Source: an uncultured Campylobacter sp.
Lineage (GTDB): Bacteria > Campylobacterota > Campylobacteria > Campylobacterales > Campylobacteraceae
Reading direction: 5' to 3'
NCBI RefSeq assembly: GCF_963518785.1
Contig: NZ_CAUQKJ010000003.1
Coordinates: 124,001-188,000, forward strand
Length of the DNA: 64,000 nt
The notes beneath the pieces were generated by a model that worked only from the letters and a program-made list of their open reading frames with translations, was not told the origin of the DNA and did not search any database. Position 1 is the stretch's first letter. Each line of letters starts with the position of its first letter. This document shows, in pieces, positions 8,224 through 16,691 of the stretch. The position numbers and the translations under genes are program-made.

Positions 8224-8483
8224 TGATCCGCTTCTAACAAATCGTGCTCAATCCCGCTATTTTCCTTTAATTCGTCAAAAGAGCGCTTAAGATGAGATAA
8301 ATTTTCGTGGCTGTAAAAGGGATCTGCCGTCAGCTCGAAAGGAATTTTACGTTCTTGCAATACTTTTTTAGCAAATATTGTAAAAGCAGTAGTTAAATTT
8401 AGCCCCATTTCAGAGCATACTTCCTCCAACCCTTTTTTAAGCTCGGCATCCATTCTAAAATTTACGTTTATAGATCGCGTCAT
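8220..8483 (-). CDS. relB: RelB/DinJ family antitoxin
   Basis: An 87-residue protein whose N-terminus (SINVNFRMDAELKKGLEEVC, then GLNLTTAFTIFAKKVL) is a ribbon-helix-helix DNA-binding domain of the RelB/DinJ type; the acidic C-terminal tail (DELKENSGIEHDLLEADQ) would wrap and neutralise the toxin. It precedes the YoeB toxin gene with a four-base overlap. YoeB is classically paired with a YefM (Phd-type) antitoxin, so a RelB/DinJ partner is a less common combination. Start ATG at 8483 follows GGAGA. Autorepression through the palindrome at 8501-8531 is likely. Confidence 0.88.
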   Translation of the reverse strand: MTRSINVNFRMDAELKKGLEEVCSEMGLNLTTAFTIFAKKVLQERKIPFELTADPFYSHENLSHLKRSFDELKENSGIEHDLLEADQ

Positions 8484-8500
8484 ATTGTCTCCTTTTTGAC

Positions 8501-8531
8501 TGCATTATACATTATTTATATGGATAATGCA
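8501..8531 (-). promoter_or_regulatory. Operator/promoter of the toxin-antitoxin operon
   Basis: Inverted repeat TGCATTAT-N15-ATAATGCA. The left arm overlaps a minus-strand TATAAT -10 box (8504-8509), about 20 bases before the antitoxin start. A dimeric ribbon-helix-helix antitoxin bound here would block RNA polymerase, the normal autoregulation of such modules. Confidence 0.7.
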
Positions 8532-8607
8532 ATGATTTATAAATGTACTTTGCTAAAATTCCATTACGAGAGAACACTATTAATTCTAAATCTAGCGAAA
8601 TTTTAAT

Positions 8608-9921
8608 TCAAAACGAAATATGCATACTAAGCGCGATTATGCATAAAAGTAGTGCCAGCGGGACATAGACAAAGCGCCCGATATCATACCAGAGCTTGCC
8701 GCGGGCCCTATCTGCGCCCAGATTGATCTCATCTAAAATTTCATTCCGCTTAATCACCCAAAACCACGATATCGCTCCGATTACTGCTCCGATCGGAATG
8801 ATATAAATCGATACGAAATCCATCCATGGCCCCCATGAGCTTATCGCTTCCATACCAAGGCCTGCGCTCAGGCAGATCGCGCACAATAGCGCAAGCGTGA
8901 AGGCGCGGCTTAGCCTTGGAAACTTATGCATTAGCGATTCGGCGACTACTTCGAACATATTTTGAAGCGATGAAATTCCACCAAAAATCACGGCGGTAAA
9001 TAAAATCACTGCAAAAATTCTACCACCTGCCATATCTTGCAAAATTTTAGGCAGAGTTACGAAAAGTAGCTTAGGACCCGCCGCAGGATCCATTCCGTAA
9101 GCAAATACTGCAGGGATCATCACTAGCGCAGCTACCATTGCGGCTAGCGTGTCAAATAGCGCGGTATTTTTCGCTGCGGATACGACGTCTTCGTCCTTGG
9201 ATAGATACGCGCCATAGACGATCATCCCTGAGCCCGTAATCGATAGCGAGAAAAACGCCTGTCCCATCGCAGAAATCCAAACCATCGGATCTGCTAGCTT
9301 AGTAAAATCAGCGCCAAAAAGAAACGCATATCCGCCCGCAGCACCTTGCAGCGTCGCGACCCTAACCGCCAAAATTGCAAATAGCACGAAAAATAGCGGC
9401 ATCATAATTTTATTCGTTTTTTCGATGCTTTTGGCGCCGAAAAACAGCGTCAGCAACGTGCCTGCGACGATTATGCAGTGATAAGGCACCACGGAGTAGG
9501 ACGCCAGGGCAAAAGAGTTGAACCATGTATCGGTATTTTCGCTCATTAGCGAGCCGTCTATGGCTTGGACTAGCGCCTTTAAAACGTAGGCGATGATGAC
9601 GGCATAGCCCACTGCGATACACATCGAACCGGCAAGTGGCAACCAGCCGATAACCTTACCGATAGCGCCCAGTCCGCGGCTTTTCCACGCGTATTCGTAT
9701 GAGCCCAGCGTGCCTGTTTTGGCGCGGCGACCGATCGCGTATTCGGCGCTTAGGCCTACGTATGAAAACAGCGCTACGAAAAAAACGTAAATTAGTAAAA
9801 ATGCGCCACCGCCGTTCGTGCCGAGTTTATAAGGGAAGCCCCAGACATTTGCCATACCTACGGCGGAGCCCACGCAAGCGATGATAAAAGCCCAACGCGA
9901 TGAAAATTTGTGTTTTGTCAT
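8608..9921 (-). CDS. Sodium-dependent transporter, NSS/SNF family
   Basis: A 437-residue protein with about eleven membrane helices. The first helix shows the neurotransmitter:sodium symporter signature (SRWAFIIACVGSAVGMANVW, then GFPYKLGTNGGGAF), which builds the sodium and substrate sites, as in LeuT-like bacterial transporters. The substrate is probably an amino acid, but cannot be named from sequence. It starts at an ATG (9921) with no close partner gene; the next gene upstream is 644 bases away and the toxin-antitoxin operon lies downstream. Confidence 0.88.
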   Translation of the reverse strand: MTKHKFSSRWAFIIACVGSAVGMANVWGFPYKLGTNGGGAFLLIYVFFVALFSYVGLSAEYAIGRRAKTGTLGSYEYAWKSRGLGAIGKVIGWLPLAGSMCIAVGYAVIIAYVLKALVQAIDGSLMSENTDTWFNSFALASYSVVPYHCIIVAGTLLTLFFGAKSIEKTNKIMMPLFFVLFAILAVRVATLQGAAGGYAFLFGADFTKLADPMVWISAMGQAFFSLSITGSGMIVYGAYLSKDEDVVSAAKNTALFDTLAAMVAALVMIPAVFAYGMDPAAGPKLLFVTLPKILQDMAGGRIFAVILFTAVIFGGISSLQNMFEVVAESLMHKFPRLSRAFTLALLCAICLSAGLGMEAISSWGPWMDFVSIYIIPIGAVIGAISWFWVIKRNEILDEINLGADRARGKLWYDIGRFVYVPLALLLCIIALSMHISF

Positions 9922-10565
9922 AAAGCCATCCGTGCGAAAAATTTTCGTTATGGTAGCAAAAAGGAATTTAAGATTTATTTATGCGGAATTTTAAGGCGTG
10001 CCGACTTGATTACTTAGGAATTTTTAGAATTTAAAATCGCGAAGTTTTAAAGCAAGATTGGCGGAATTTTACGATTAAAATCTATAGAGTTAATTCTGCG
10101 ATACTACGCGGCAAAATTTTATCTTTAATAATTTTAGAATTTTACGCTTAGGCTTTGGCTTTAAAATCCGCTTAGCCCAGGCTTGTAGCAGGGCTTGCTA
10201 TTTAAATTAGGCGAGAAATTTAGATCAATTGAAATTTTAAAATTCCGCAAAATTTTGAAATTTTTAAAATCAACGATCTCGCAAAATTTGAAAACAGGCT
10301 CATCGAGAAATTCTATTTAGCGTCGCTCTGGCAGAATTTTCGCGGTAGAATTTCACATTTCGTTTGCAGCGCGCTTATAAATAGCACTTTTATGGCGCTC
10401 TACAAGGCGAGTGGCATTTCTGTGCCCGCTATTAGGACATCTGTGCGGGAGCGGCGAATAAATTTTTGCCCTATATGGGAATTAACGGCGTCGCAAGTGG
10501 CAGAGCGATTGAAATTTCCGGCACGCAGCATTGCAGGGCGGAATGTTATTAGCCTACACTTTGAC
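9922..10565. other. Intergenic region dense in AATT words
   Basis: No supportable gene. It is filled with repeated AGAATTTTA, GGAATTTTA and AAAATTTTG words between GC-richer spacers, the same pattern as in the other long gaps. The frame at 10392-10712 runs into the next gene on the opposite strand and is not credible. Confidence 0.5.
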
Positions 10566-11903
10566 TTAGTTATTTTTCTCCGCTTCTTCGTTTTCTTGCG
10601 GTTGCGCGACTGCTTTTTTGATCGCTTTTACGAGCGAAACTCTTGTGCCATCCATTCGCAGCACTTCGTAATCGCAGTTTTCATCGCTTATTTTATCGCC
10701 GATTTCAGGTAGGCTGCCGAAGAGATTAAAGACGTAGCCGCCGATCGTTAGCTGCTCGGTCTCCTCATCAAAGTCGATGCCCATCACCTCCTCGACGCCT
10801 TCGATCTCGAAGCGGCCTCTAAACTCAAAGGTATTCTCGTCGATACGTTTGAAATTTTGTGCATTCGCGTCATGCTCGTCGTTGATGTCGCCAAAAATTT
10901 CTTCTATTATATCTTCCATCGTCAAAAATCCCGCCGTACCGCCGTATTCGTCGATAACGAGCGCGGCGAAGATACGCTGTTTATTCATCATCGGTAAAAT
11001 TTTAGAGATCGGGCTGTTTTCAGGCACGATGATGAGTTTGCGCACGATCTTATCGAAGCTTCGCTCACCCTTTTGCTGGATGATGTCGCGGATGTGGATG
11101 AGGCCTAGGACGTTATCCTTGCTGCCGTCGATATATGGAAAGCGCGTAAATTTCGACTGCAATACGGTTGCATAGTTTTCGTCGTAGCTTTTTTGCTTAT
11201 TTAGGCATATGAGATCGCGCCTCGGCGTCATTATCTCTTTAGCGACTGTGTCGCTGAAATCGACGGCGTTTTTGATGATCTCGGTCTCTAGGCTATCGAG
11301 CACACCGCCTTTTAGGCTCTCGCTCGCGATGATTTTGATCTCTTCGTCAGAAAGTGCAAGCTCGCTCTCTTTGGCGGGCTTTACGCCGATGATTTTAAGC
11401 GAAACGGCGGCGATGAAATCAAACGCCTTGATGATCGGAAAAAACATAATCCAAAAAATATGAAGCGGTCTAGAGATGAAAAGCACGATCTTCTCGGTTT
11501 TGGCAATAGCGATGGATTTTGGCACTAGCTCGCCGAGCACGACGTGAAATAACGTAACGAGCGTAAAAGATATGACGAAGGCGATCGTATGTGCTGCCGC
11601 TCCGCCGCCTATGCCGATGGATCTTAGCGGCAGCTCGATCAGTCTCGATACCGCGGGCTCACCGATCCAGCCGAGGGCGAGCGAGCTTATCGTAATGCCT
11701 AGCTGTGTGGCGCTGAGATAGGTGTCTAGGGAGTTTGAAATTTTAAAAGCGAGCTCTGCGTTTGGAATTTTATCCTTGATAAGCTCTTCGAGGCGAGACT
11801 TTCTTACTTTGACGATTGAGAATTCCGAAAGAACAAAAAAAGCATTCATAAAGATGAATACAAAAGCTAAAACTAACATTAAAACCGAACTGTCCGTGTC
11901 CAA
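10566..11903 (-). CDS. CorC/HlyC (CNNM-like) DUF21-CBS transporter protein
   Basis: A 445-residue protein with, in order, an N-terminal DUF21 membrane domain (four hydrophobic segments, about residues 1-190), a tandem CBS pair (about 210-340; DIIQQ, EYGGTAGFLTMEDIIEEIFG) and a C-terminal CorC/HlyC transporter-associated domain (GRFEIEGVEEVMG to LRMDGTRVSLVK). Relatives are linked to magnesium or cobalt resistance and efflux; the old haemolysin name is misleading. The start is a TTG at 11903, supported by AAAGGA eight bases upstream. A few acidic residues (QENEEAEKNN) close the protein. It stands alone. Confidence 0.88.
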   Translation of the reverse strand: MDTDSSVLMLVLAFVFIFMNAFFVLSEFSIVKVRKSRLEELIKDKIPNAELAFKISNSLDTYLSATQLGITISSLALGWIGEPAVSRLIELPLRSIGIGGGAAAHTIAFVISFTLVTLFHVVLGELVPKSIAIAKTEKIVLFISRPLHIFWIMFFPIIKAFDFIAAVSLKIIGVKPAKESELALSDEEIKIIASESLKGGVLDSLETEIIKNAVDFSDTVAKEIMTPRRDLICLNKQKSYDENYATVLQSKFTRFPYIDGSKDNVLGLIHIRDIIQQKGERSFDKIVRKLIIVPENSPISKILPMMNKQRIFAALVIDEYGGTAGFLTMEDIIEEIFGDINDEHDANAQNFKRIDENTFEFRGRFEIEGVEEVMGIDFDEETEQLTIGGYVFNLFGSLPEIGDKISDENCDYEVLRMDGTRVSLVKAIKKAVAQPQENEEAEKNN

Positions 11904-12200
11904 ATTTCTTATCCTTTGAAATTTAAAAATAAATATTTATGATTATATCTAAAAACACTTTAAAATCCAAAAGATATGGAAAATGCCTCGCGCCCGCTTG
12001 TAGAATTCTGCCGTAATTTAAAATTTCGTACTGCGGCAGGCCTTTGTCTCAGCGAGATTTTATCGAAATAGAGCTACAGCGCGGCGGCGGATAATCCTAG
12101 CGCCACGCGCAAGCCCATTAAGAAATTTAAATGCGACGATAAAACCTGCTACTTAAAAAACCTTAGCGCGCAAGCTCTTGCGAAATTTTAAATCGCAAGA

Positions 12201-13010
12201 CTATCTATTTCTTGTGGCAGCCTCGTAAAGCGGCAAGACTTTCGGCATCACCTCTTTTAGATCGGCGATGCGATCGTCGTTTGAAGGGTGCGTGGACATA
12301 AATTTAAGCGGATGGCTCTCGTTTAGCTTATTCATCTTCTCCCAGACGTTTATCGCCGCTCGCGGATCGTATCCTGCGCGCGCCATCAGCTCGACACCCA
12401 TCAGATCAGCCTCCGTCTCATGCGTGCGCGAAAACGGCAGCGTGAAAGTGTACTGCGCCGCCATGTTCAAAGCCGCTGAGCCCAGATCTCCAAGCCCCGC
12501 TGCAGAGCTTGCTACGGCGATACCGACATCTTTCATCTGTTCAGTAGAGGCTCGCTCGCGGCTGTGTTCGCGCAGTGCGTGCGACATCTCGTGCCCCAAA
12601 ATAGCAGCCAGCTCGGCATCGGTAAGCTTAAGCTTTTCGATGATGCCCGTATATACGACGATGCGGCCGCCAGGCATACACCAAGCATTGATCGTAGGGT
12701 CGTTGATGACGTTTACCTGCCAGTTCCATTTCAGTGCGTCTTTGCGAAATGCGCCGACTTGAGCGATTAGGCGCTTCGAGATGCCTCTAACGCGATCAGT
12801 TAGCTTTTTATCGGTATTTAGGACATGCTTGGCGTTTGCCTGGGTGGTAATCTGCTTGTAGGCAAGCGCGGCACTTTGATCCATTTCGGCTTCGCTTACG
12901 GTGATGAATTGCGAGCGGCCGATGCCTACGGCGCCGCCTTGCGTGGTGCTCGCACAGCCGCTAAAAATCATCATCGCAGCAAAGGATATTAAAAGAGCTA
13001 TTTTTTTCAT
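12201..13010 (-). CDS. M48-family metalloprotease lipoprotein
   Basis: The N-terminus (MKKIALLISFAAMMIFSGC) is a lipoprotein signal with lipobox FSGC, so the mature protein is anchored by Cys19. Residues 140-144 are HEMSH, the zinc-binding HExxH motif, and the third ligand is probably the Glu in HETEADLMGVE (about 194-204). This is the arrangement of M48C proteases such as LoiP and BepA-like proteins, which act in outer-membrane quality control. No TPR region follows, so LoiP is the nearer model. Start ATG at 13010 follows an AGGAGAAAAG site. Confidence 0.88.
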   Translation of the reverse strand: MKKIALLISFAAMMIFSGCASTTQGGAVGIGRSQFITVSEAEMDQSAALAYKQITTQANAKHVLNTDKKLTDRVRGISKRLIAQVGAFRKDALKWNWQVNVINDPTINAWCMPGGRIVVYTGIIEKLKLTDAELAAILGHEMSHALREHSRERASTEQMKDVGIAVASSAAGLGDLGSAALNMAAQYTFTLPFSRTHETEADLMGVELMARAGYDPRAAINVWEKMNKLNESHPLKFMSTHPSNDDRIADLKEVMPKVLPLYEAATRNR

Positions 13011-14135
13011 CTTTTCTCCTTGGAATTTTGCGGCGATTTTAGCGAAATTTGATTAAATTTTTAGAATTTTATTTTGGATCGTTGAATTTTACGAGCGTGA
13101 TCTATTTGGAATTTGCCGTAAAATTTAAGGACGCCCATCGCCTTTAAAATAGGATTGGGCTTTGTGATTTGGCGATAAAATTTAGCAGTGATTTCGCAGA
13201 ATTTTATCACGGCGTAAACGAGGCATTGCTATGTGAAAGTAGTGGATTTGTCCAAGTGCGGCGTTGTATAAACAAGGCGCCTCTGCGCCTAAATATAGCG
13301 GGGGAGGGTCGCGGTTTTAAATTTACGCAACGATAAATCCGGTAGAATTTTATTTACACCAGGCGCTCGGTTCGGGCGGATAAGAGCAATTTGAAATTTG
13401 CACAATCAAATCGCGCGATAAGATGGGCTCGGATGTTGCTATGATTTGAGATGAGCTGCGTTAGTATTTTGTGCGCATAAATTCTAATTATTAACTTGGC
13501 AAAAGGCACTACACCACTGCATCTTGCGCTACAATAAAATTTCGTTGTGGGAATTGAAATGATCGCAGAAATGCCAAACGCCACAGACACCTTTACGTAG
13601 AATTTTATCTCGCGGAATTTTATTTACGCGCAACGGGGTAAAATTTCAAACCGCAAATCGTACCATATCACTTTGGGTAGAATTTTAAATTTTTAAGCAT
13701 TTAGAATTTTAAAATTCGGCTACGCAAATTTATACGATGAAATTTCAAGCTTAAAAATCCGCGCCGTTTTTGGAATTTTATATGTGCCGCGTCAGCTATA
13801 AAATTTTACACTTAGAATTTTATCGCTGCGGCAAGATTTGGTTGGACCGGGGTCTCGCATCGCCGTAGGATTTTTGGCGGCACGGAATTTTGCAGTGCAT
13901 ATATAAACTCAGCTATACAAAATTCATAAAGTCCTTTAACGGCACGGAATTCTGCTGTGCCAATAAAGCGCATAAAGAATTCTGCGTAGGTCTCGCAAAC
14001 TCTAACGAAAGCTCCTTTCTTTTAGGGCACGCGAGCTTTAAGGCATGCTAGTATAGGCATGTGAGTAAATTTTGCAGCGCAAAGCAGCGAGCGCCGAGTG
14101 TTTACCGTTAGGGATTTCGCACCTGTGGCGCCCAT
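13011..14135. other. 1.1-kb non-coding region packed with RAATTY motifs
   Basis: Long gap with no credible gene. Between 13591 and 13990 I count sixteen RAATTY hexamers (GAATTT, AAATTT, AAATTC, GAATTC), many inside the longer words AGAATTTTA or GGAATTTTA. Several are followed by CTGC or TGCAG. The frame at 13354-13590 lacks a ribosome site and protein-like composition. Confidence 0.6.
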
Positions 14136-15395
14136 TTAGTCCTTTTTGGACTTTAGTTTGGAGATCGTTTCTTTTGCGGCCTCGTAAGCCTTAGCGCTCA
14201 TCTCGCGCGCCCTTTCGCTTACGTTTTTGGCGACCTCGGAACTTTTTAGCTCGGCAAATTTTTGGCTCATCTTCTTTTCAAATTCGCTAAGCTCTTTTTT
14301 GATTGCGTCCAGTTTCTCGTCCAGATCGAGGTTTTCGATGATTTTGGCGCTTTTTTGGCTCAGCTCTTGAGTGATTTCGCGTGCCTTGGCGCTCGCCTTT
14401 TTTGCGCGCTCGCCAAGCTCGATCTCACCGATTTTGGCGCTTAGTTGCTCGGCAAGATCGCTTGAAATTTTTCTAAATTTAGCCAGGTAGCCGCCGAATT
14501 CTTCATCGGCGATCTTGGCGATCTCGCTTTTAGCGGGCTCCTCCGAGCTTGCGACCGCATCGCTTAAAACCGCGCTAAATAGCTCGCTCATCTGCGAAAT
14601 TTGAAGCCTTTCGTTCTCTAGGCTCTGTGCGTCGCTTGCTGGCGAGAAACTTAGCTCGTCGCGGTATCTTTCGGCGGCTTTGTTTATGCCGTCGTAGCAG
14701 CCTAAAATCGCGCCTCTAATCAGCGCAGAGGCTGTATTTTTGCTCTCGTTTGCGACGAAAATCGCGCGATTTATGATGATTTTTGAAATTTCTTTAGTGC
14801 GGAATTTCGTAAATTCTCCGTCGCCGATAGCCGAAAATGCGATATTTTTCGCCGTCTCGTGCGCGGTGTCCTCGATGTCGGTTCCGCTTTCGAGCACGCT
14901 TATGAAGGCTAGTTCGCTTGCTTCTTTTAGCACATCCGCAAGCGGAAGTTTGCTCGCGATCGCTCGCTGTAGCGCCGAGGCTATGCGCTCTTTTAGCTCC
15001 GCTTCGCTTACGTTTTGCAGCGCGGTATCCAGATCGTCGTAGCTGCGCAGAACTAGGGTTTTAATCGCCTTTTGCTTACAAGCGATCTTTTTGCGTAGAT
15101 CATCGTAGTCGTAGATGAGTTTGTAAAGGGCCTGCTCGTCCTCGTCGCACAGCGCCTTTTTTACGCCGTTAAGTAGGGCTTCTGCCGTCTCATCGCTAAG
15201 AACGCCCGCGTCTTTTAACTTGGCTGCGAAGTCTAGGATTAATTGCGTGCTTTTGGCGCTTTTACTCTCGTAGTCAAGCTCACACAAAGCCTTCGTGGCT
15301 TCTTGCAAGGCGAGCTCTTGCGCATATGAGGCTAGCTCGGCTTGTGAAATTTGCGCGAGATCGGCGCCGAATTTTTTGATTATTGCTTCTTTCAT
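14136..15395 (-). CDS. Alpha-helical hypothetical protein (Cj0254-like)
   Basis: About 419 residues, almost entirely charged helix rich in Ala, Glu, Lys and Ser. The last 130 residues (KISSDLAEQL to ISKLKSKKD) are heptad-like and probably coiled coil. No signal peptide or membrane segment. The frame could open at a GTG (15410), but AGGAG lies just before the ATG at 15395, which I take as the start. It follows the DUF493 and moaC genes in the order I recall for C. jejuni Cj0252-Cj0253-Cj0254. Function unknown; a scaffold or polar protein is conceivable, without evidence. Confidence 0.75.
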   Translation of the reverse strand: MKEAIIKKFGADLAQISQAELASYAQELALQEATKALCELDYESKSAKSTQLILDFAAKLKDAGVLSDETAEALLNGVKKALCDEDEQALYKLIYDYDDLRKKIACKQKAIKTLVLRSYDDLDTALQNVSEAELKERIASALQRAIASKLPLADVLKEASELAFISVLESGTDIEDTAHETAKNIAFSAIGDGEFTKFRTKEISKIIINRAIFVANESKNTASALIRGAILGCYDGINKAAERYRDELSFSPASDAQSLENERLQISQMSELFSAVLSDAVASSEEPAKSEIAKIADEEFGGYLAKFRKISSDLAEQLSAKIGEIELGERAKKASAKAREITQELSQKSAKIIENLDLDEKLDAIKKELSEFEKKMSQKFAELKSSEVAKNVSERAREMSAKAYEAAKETISKLKSKKD

Positions 15396-15406
15396 TTCAT
15401 CTCCTG

Positions 15407-15667
15407 TCACAATACATATTTAAAGTGGACTTTTAAGCGCTCGAAAATTTCGTTTCGATGCAAGTCGTCTTTAACGAAAACGCTTACGTTGAAGCTCATA
15501 TATTTGCCGCCGTTTGAAAAGCGCGAAAAGTCTATTTTGTAATTTTCGCCCTTTAAAATTTCATCGATCTGCTCGCGCTTTTGAGTAGTCGCGTCTAGGA
15601 CTACTTTGTATTCCCAAAAGAGCGGATAGTCGATTTTTGGCTTTTCAGCCCCTAATATACACGCCAC
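15407..15667 (-). CDS. DUF493 / HP0495 family protein
   Basis: A small protein (86 residues) with an alpha-beta ferredoxin-like pattern (WEYKVVLDATTQKREQIDEI, then KYMSFNVSVFVKDDLHRNEI) matching the HP0495/YbeD family of putative regulatory domains. The GTG start at 15667 lies inside the 3' end of moaC, a 23-base overlap, so the two are translationally linked. Its stop is just before the ribosome site of the next gene, making a three-gene operon. The role in Campylobacter is unknown. Confidence 0.8.
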   Translation of the reverse strand: MACILGAEKPKIDYPLFWEYKVVLDATTQKREQIDEILKGENYKIDFSRFSNGGKYMSFNVSVFVKDDLHRNEIFERLKVHFKYVL

Positions 15668-16115
15668 TCTTGCCCCCCTCTTTGCGTTGCAGCACGATGT
15701 CGGTAATCTGCATCGATTTATCTATCGCTTTTAGCATATCGTAAATCGTCAGCAGCCCCACGCTCACGCCCGTTAGCGCCTCCATCTCGACGCCCGTTTT
15801 GCCCGTGATTTTTACAGTTACGAAAAGCTTAAATGCGCACTCGCTCGCAAGCTCCTCAATATCGGTTTTAATCGAAGTAATCATAAGCGGATGGGTCATT
15901 GGTATTAGCTCGCTCGTCTTTTTGGCGCCCATTATCGCAGCAACGACGGCGGTTTGAAGCACGGGGCCTTTTTTGGCCGTGTTTTGCTTGACGGCGGCAA
16001 ACGCCTCCGCACTCATTCGTATGATGCCGCTAGCGGTGGCTACGCGTTCACTATTCTCTTTAGCGCCGACATCTACCATGCGCGGCATATTGTTTTCGTC
16101 GATATGTGAAAGCAT
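15645..16115 (-). CDS. moaC: Cyclic pyranopterin monophosphate synthase
   Basis: Converts the GTP-derived 3',8-cyclo-GTP intermediate (product of MoaA) into cyclic pyranopterin monophosphate, the first stable step of molybdenum-cofactor synthesis. Seen: MVDVGAKENSERVATASG at the N-terminus, MTHPLMIT, and VEMEALTGVSVGLLTIYDM, all MoaC signatures, over 156 residues. The frame is open 111 bases further upstream, but that part reads through the terminator of the putative small RNA; the ATG at 16115 has AAGGA five bases before it and the -10 box at 16141-16146, so it is the start. The cofactor serves torA in this window. Confidence 0.93.
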   Translation of the reverse strand: MLSHIDENNMPRMVDVGAKENSERVATASGIIRMSAEAFAAVKQNTAKKGPVLQTAVVAAIMGAKKTSELIPMTHPLMITSIKTDIEELASECAFKLFVTVKITGKTGVEMEALTGVSVGLLTIYDMLKAIDKSMQITDIVLQRKEGGKSGVYIRG

Positions 16116-16140
16116 AAAATTCCTTGCAGTTTTTGGCGGG

Positions 16141-16146
16141 ATTATA
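16141..16146 (-). promoter_or_regulatory. Extended -10 promoter of moaC
   Basis: Minus-strand TGCTATAAT, an extended -10, ending 25 bases before the moaC start and just downstream of the terminator at 16163-16193. It gives moaC its own transcript. Confidence 0.65.
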
Positions 16147-16161
16147 GCAGAATTTCGGGCA

Positions 16162-16226
16162 TAAAAAAAGCCCGAGCTTTTAAACTCGGGCTTCATACAA
16201 AAAGGAGGTTTTATCTTGTCGGACAA
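16162..16226 (-). ncRNA. Candidate ~65-nt small RNA with CCUCC anti-ribosome-site segment
   Basis: A self-contained minus-strand transcription unit between moaC and the EF-hand gene. It has a TATAAT box (16232-16237) with T-rich DNA upstream, an expected start near 16226, an unstructured segment reading CCUCCUUUUUG (complement of 16199-16208), and a nine-base-pair terminator hairpin with seven U. The CCUCC could pair with AAGGAGG ribosome sites, as do C/U-rich regulatory RNAs such as RepG of Helicobacter. The sequence has no good reading frame of its own. Exact ends and function are inference. Confidence 0.6.
16163..16193 (-). terminator. Rho-independent terminator of the candidate small RNA
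   Basis: On the minus strand, AAGCCCGAG and CTCGGGCTT (16185-16193 and 16168-16176) form a nine-base-pair stem with an eight-base loop, followed by seven T (16163-16169, overlapping the stem foot). The T-run is only on this strand side, which fixes the direction. Confidence 0.8.
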
Positions 16227-16231
16227 AGACG

Positions 16232-16237
16232 ATTATA
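16232..16237 (-). promoter_or_regulatory. TATAAT -10 box of the candidate small RNA
   Basis: Minus-strand TATAAT preceded by T-rich, A/T-periodic DNA (16238-16280), the usual look of a Campylobacter sigma-70 promoter. Confidence 0.65.
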
Positions 16238-16691
16238 CTACCTAAACAGTAAATAGAAATAAAATATATCCTTTTTAGGCGAACCCTTTCGCGCTTAATT
16301 TATAGCCGTTTTTAAAATTTAATGGCATGCTATGGCGCGCTATGTGGGAATTTGAATCGGTAAAGAAATGAAACAGAGCTAAAGAGCAAAGATAAAATTT
16401 AAAGCAGTTCGTGGTTATTTTGGCTCAATATGGACGATCAAAAGAACGGAGCAGAGCGCTCTGCCGAGGCAGCATAAATAAAACACCGCAAAGAAGCGGC
16501 TTAAATTCAATGCCGTCTCGCTGGCTATAAATTTAAGCTCGTTTTGCTTAAACTCAATGCCTCGCGCGCAATACAGCGTAAATTTAGACCTTTCACGCGA
16601 GCTTTAAACGGCGCAGGCGCGGATTAAAATAGCGCGCGCAAATTTAAACATCGTCGCGCAAAATCCGGCCTGCGTTTGAAATTTAGCTCGT
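16238..16691. other. Intergenic region
   Basis: No gene supported. Apart from the promoter-proximal T-rich part it shows scattered AAATTTAA and GCGCGC words. It separates the candidate small RNA from the EF-hand protein gene on the same strand. Confidence 0.45.

Noticed and set aside
13354..13590. 78-codon minus frame in the 1.1-kb gap
   Set aside because: No ribosome site; not protein-like.
16116..16226. 37-codon N-terminal extension of moaC
   Set aside because: It reads through the small RNA terminator; MoaC proteins start at MLxHID, and the ATG at 16115 has its own ribosome site.
16116..16240. Molybdenum-cofactor riboswitch before moaC
   Set aside because: No multi-stem architecture; only one short terminator hairpin.
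16216..16245. Plus-strand mini-frame TTG...TAA (nine codons) with a strong AAAGGAGG upstream
   Set aside because: The hairpin next to it has its T-run only on the minus strand, and there is a minus-strand promoter; the apparent ribosome site is better read as the complement of the small RNA CCUCC segment.
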